64,000 bases of DNA from contig JAHLTZ010000011.1 in assembly GCA_025786725.1 (NCBI GenBank), forward strand, positions 124,001-188,000, read 5' to 3'. The position numbers were made by a program, and so were the translations under genes. This stretch comes from Syncephalis fuscata. Lineage: Eukaryota; Zoopagomycota; Zoopagomycetes; Zoopagales; Piptocephalidaceae. The notes beneath the pieces were generated by a model, which had not been told where the DNA came from, searched no databases, and saw only the letters and a list, made by a program, of their open reading frames with translations. Below are positions 61,746 to 64,000 of the stretch, piece by piece (the first letter of the stretch is position 1; each line of letters begins with the position of its first letter).

Positions 61746-64000
61746 CTAATCATCGACAAATACATGTTCGAAGAATTCGTTGAACGGTGTGGCCAGTGCA
61801 TAATTCTTCGACATTTCTTCAAGTAATTGCTGTCGACGTACATAAGCATCAAGTCGGCGCCAGTCACGTCGAGCTGGCTGTTGTCGATGAGCATGTAGTG
61901 CCGCACCTCGAATCAGTCCCGGTAAGGACTGTGCTGTGGCAATCATACCATTAAGTAATGGACCAAATGTAGCACTGCCATGACTATTGCCATGGCCCAT
62001 AGCACTACTGTTACTGTTATTACTATTACTATTATTTGCATTATTGGTAGTACTAGTAGTATGTGGATTAGTGGATGTTGTATTGGATGCACCTGTTGAT
62101 GTGTAACCATAGCCCGCTGCACCACTTATACTATTAGTATGTTGGTGTTGTGAGTGAGGTGACTGGATACTTGACGCTGTTGTAGGTGAGTCTGCATAAT
62201 AAACACTTGTATGCCCATTACCACCATTTGTTGTTGTTGTTGTTGTAGCAGCCTGTCGTTGTACAATACGTAACCAATAAAGACCAGGTAAACATGGTAA
62301 TGGATGTATAATAATACAGCCAACTGCAGTTGACTGTTCCGTCAATAAATGTGTATTAATAAACTCGAATGCTCCCGCTGGATCTTCTTGTACCCATAGA
62401 CAAGTAAGTGCATCCAGTGTCGATGATCGTCTAAATGTATTCCACGCATCAGATGAACAAATGTCTTCAGTCACTACACAGCCTGGCAGTAAATACGGTG
62501 TATGGAATTGAAAGTCGGCTTCATCGCTTGATTGATGTATAACTGTGCCTGATAGTAGTTGTTGTGCCCAATCCTCATTCTCATCAGCAGTTGAGATAGA
62601 TAATTGTTTAGCACAAGCTGGCACCTAGTAGATATAATAGATATGTATATACAGATATAAGTATTAATTAAATAATTGGCTATTCTATTTACCTGACGAC
62701 CTAGACTACCCAAGAATCGATCAAATTCAAGGGAAATTGATCCATTAAGTTCAGGATCAATAAGTCGTTCCTTTGTTGTTGGTTGAGTGCGAGCATAATA
62801 AATGGATACACCAATAATATCACGTCTAATTAATTAATAATTAGCTAATTAATACAAATAAAATAATTGTAATTAACCTACGTAGGAATAGTATCAAAAT
62901 CACTTAATGTATCAAGTAATTTATGATTCAATGGCAATACGGCAACATCACCTCGACTTTCCTTTCTTAAATAACCAATTTGTGCAGCAAATTGGCGGAA
63001 GAGCTGTGTTCTGTTTATAAAACATGGTATTAATATTAATATAACGCCAATCTACACTAAATAACTTACGGATTACTTGCTTGTCTTGGTTTGGGTGGAT
63101 AAACATAAGATGATCTATATAATAATAACAATAAATAATAGTAATAAATAATATAATAGCAACTTACTCAAATACCGTCGTTGATAATGGTAATGGATGG
63201 TTTTTTTCAAGTTCTGACTGGTCTTTCATCAATTGATCGACCAGTTCTGCTGCTCGAGCTGATTCTGTACCTTCGTTGAACATACGGTCAAATGCCGGTA
63301 TATACTGCTCGTTCACCGCTTCAACTCGTGCCACTCGTGGTGGTGCTGGTGGTGTAGGTGGTGCCGGACGTGGTTGGCGTTGTTCACGATTTGCATCACT
63401 TACGGCAATCGATCCAGAAGATTCAGCTGGCAAATGTTGTTCAAGGAAGTCGCTAGTAGCTAGTCGAGAAGTGGCCCTCGATACATGTTTGCCCATAAGA
63501 TCGCGGAACACTATAATGATTTCATCTTCTGTCGACGATAATGCCAACTCTTCAGTAGTTGTTGATTTCTCTACAAATCCTACCACAATGCGATGATCCA
63601 CTAGAATAAATCGAATACCATGATCGGCAATGGATGCTGATTGTTGTTGCTGCTGCTGTTGTTCAAGTAATCGACGTAATGGTGTTATATCGTCAATATT
63701 ATCGATTATTGGATTACATAGGTCGCGTGATCGTCGTACCATATCCATAAATCGATTAAGATGAATCTTTAATTCCCATTGAATAAAGTTGGCTTCACTA
63801 CTAAGCTCAACGCCAGCAATTAATGTCGGATAGCTTGATATAATACTAGTGGCAGCATTCATTGTGGTAGCCGCAGTTGTGGTGTGTTGCCCTTGGCCGT
63901 GAGCAGTAAGACTCATGGCGCGTGTACGAGCCAGTCGTTTAATGTCACGTTTTACTCGCCATGACATGCCATGGTCTTGCTGACTAGTTGTGGCGGCAGA
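61746..64000 (-). CDS. RALGAPB: RalGAP-beta-like subunit, C-terminal part (continues past right edge)
   Basis: Non-catalytic beta subunit of the Tuberin-like RalGAP complex, which inactivates Ral-type GTPases. The first exon in view (63168 to beyond 64000) is open to the edge and contains FIQWELKIHLNRFMDMV, a poly-Gln run near 63640-63660, EIIIVFRDLMGKHV, and a Pro-rich linker. Following exons give LFRQFAAQIGYLRKE ... LLDTLSDFDTIPT and the RapGAP-like fold: GVSIYYARTQPTTKE, SISLEFDRFLGSLGRQ, DEADFQFHTPYLLPG, CIIIHPLPCLPGLYWLRIV. The last part (GPLLNGMIATAQSLPGLIRG, then YVRRQQLLEEMSKNYALATP) matches the RALGAPB C-terminus. A Ser/Thr/Asn-rich insert of about 60 residues (near 61990-62200) is species-specific. 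The stop is at 61746-61748; five exons are visible. Confidence 0.8.

Overview
This 64-kb window looks like nuclear DNA of an early-diverging fungus. It is AT-rich. Genes carry many short introns (mostly 40-80 nt) that begin GTAAGT-like and end TAG/CAG, several with a TACTAAC-like branch site. A Cue1-type ER protein (membrane anchor, CUE domain, C-terminal helix) is the best fungal marker. NELF-B, RalGAP-beta and augmin-8-like genes, which standard yeasts lack, argue for a lineage outside the common ascomycete models. The species cannot be named from the sequence alone.

Layout. 0.4-4.2 kb: MSH5 (meiotic MutS homologue), then a PA-domain subtilase (4.5-8.2 kb) and a possible small secreted exon. 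10.3-12.4 kb: a seven-helix receptor-like gene. 12.4-22.9 kb is gene-poor, holding only a truncated-globin-like gene at 17.1 kb. 22.9-28.9 kb: a 7TM-RGS gene whose RGS domain is split by a long insert, and a second small 7TM gene. 30.7-49.2 kb is dense: Aladin nucleoporin, Cue1, C-terminal pieces of CSN4 and of Tpa1/OGFOD1 facing each other, an ASH1-type methyltransferase, an AIRIM-like protein, a small secreted protein, a secreted kinase-like protein, Utp14, a HAUS8-like augmin subunit and RNA polymerase III subunit Rpc25. 50.4-51.6 kb: another secreted protein. 59.2-64 kb: NELF-B, convergent with a RalGAP-beta gene that runs off the right edge.

The standout is 54,413-56,227. A short exon encodes a signal peptide and spacer. 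It is followed by an array with an almost exact 83-bp period. Each unit is an intron-like 79-80-nt stretch (GTAAG...TAATAG), and the units are separated by exactly 3 nt. Those 3-nt slots are the most variable part of the array. Spliced as 14 three-nucleotide microexons, they read open and end in TAA, giving a 15-residue tail that contains a Cys-bracketed W/R/P-rich decapeptide. The array is a duplicated seven-unit block. One intron carries a 393-bp tRNA-derived SINE with an 18-bp target-site duplication, and the whole locus lies between two ~0.6-kb direct repeats. Splicing is inferred; no transcript was seen.

Several otherwise convincing genes (subtilase, ASH1, Utp14, kinase-like) carry single-base frame breaks, mostly at homopolymers. 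I read these mainly as consensus errors, because Utp14 is an essential gene in yeast.
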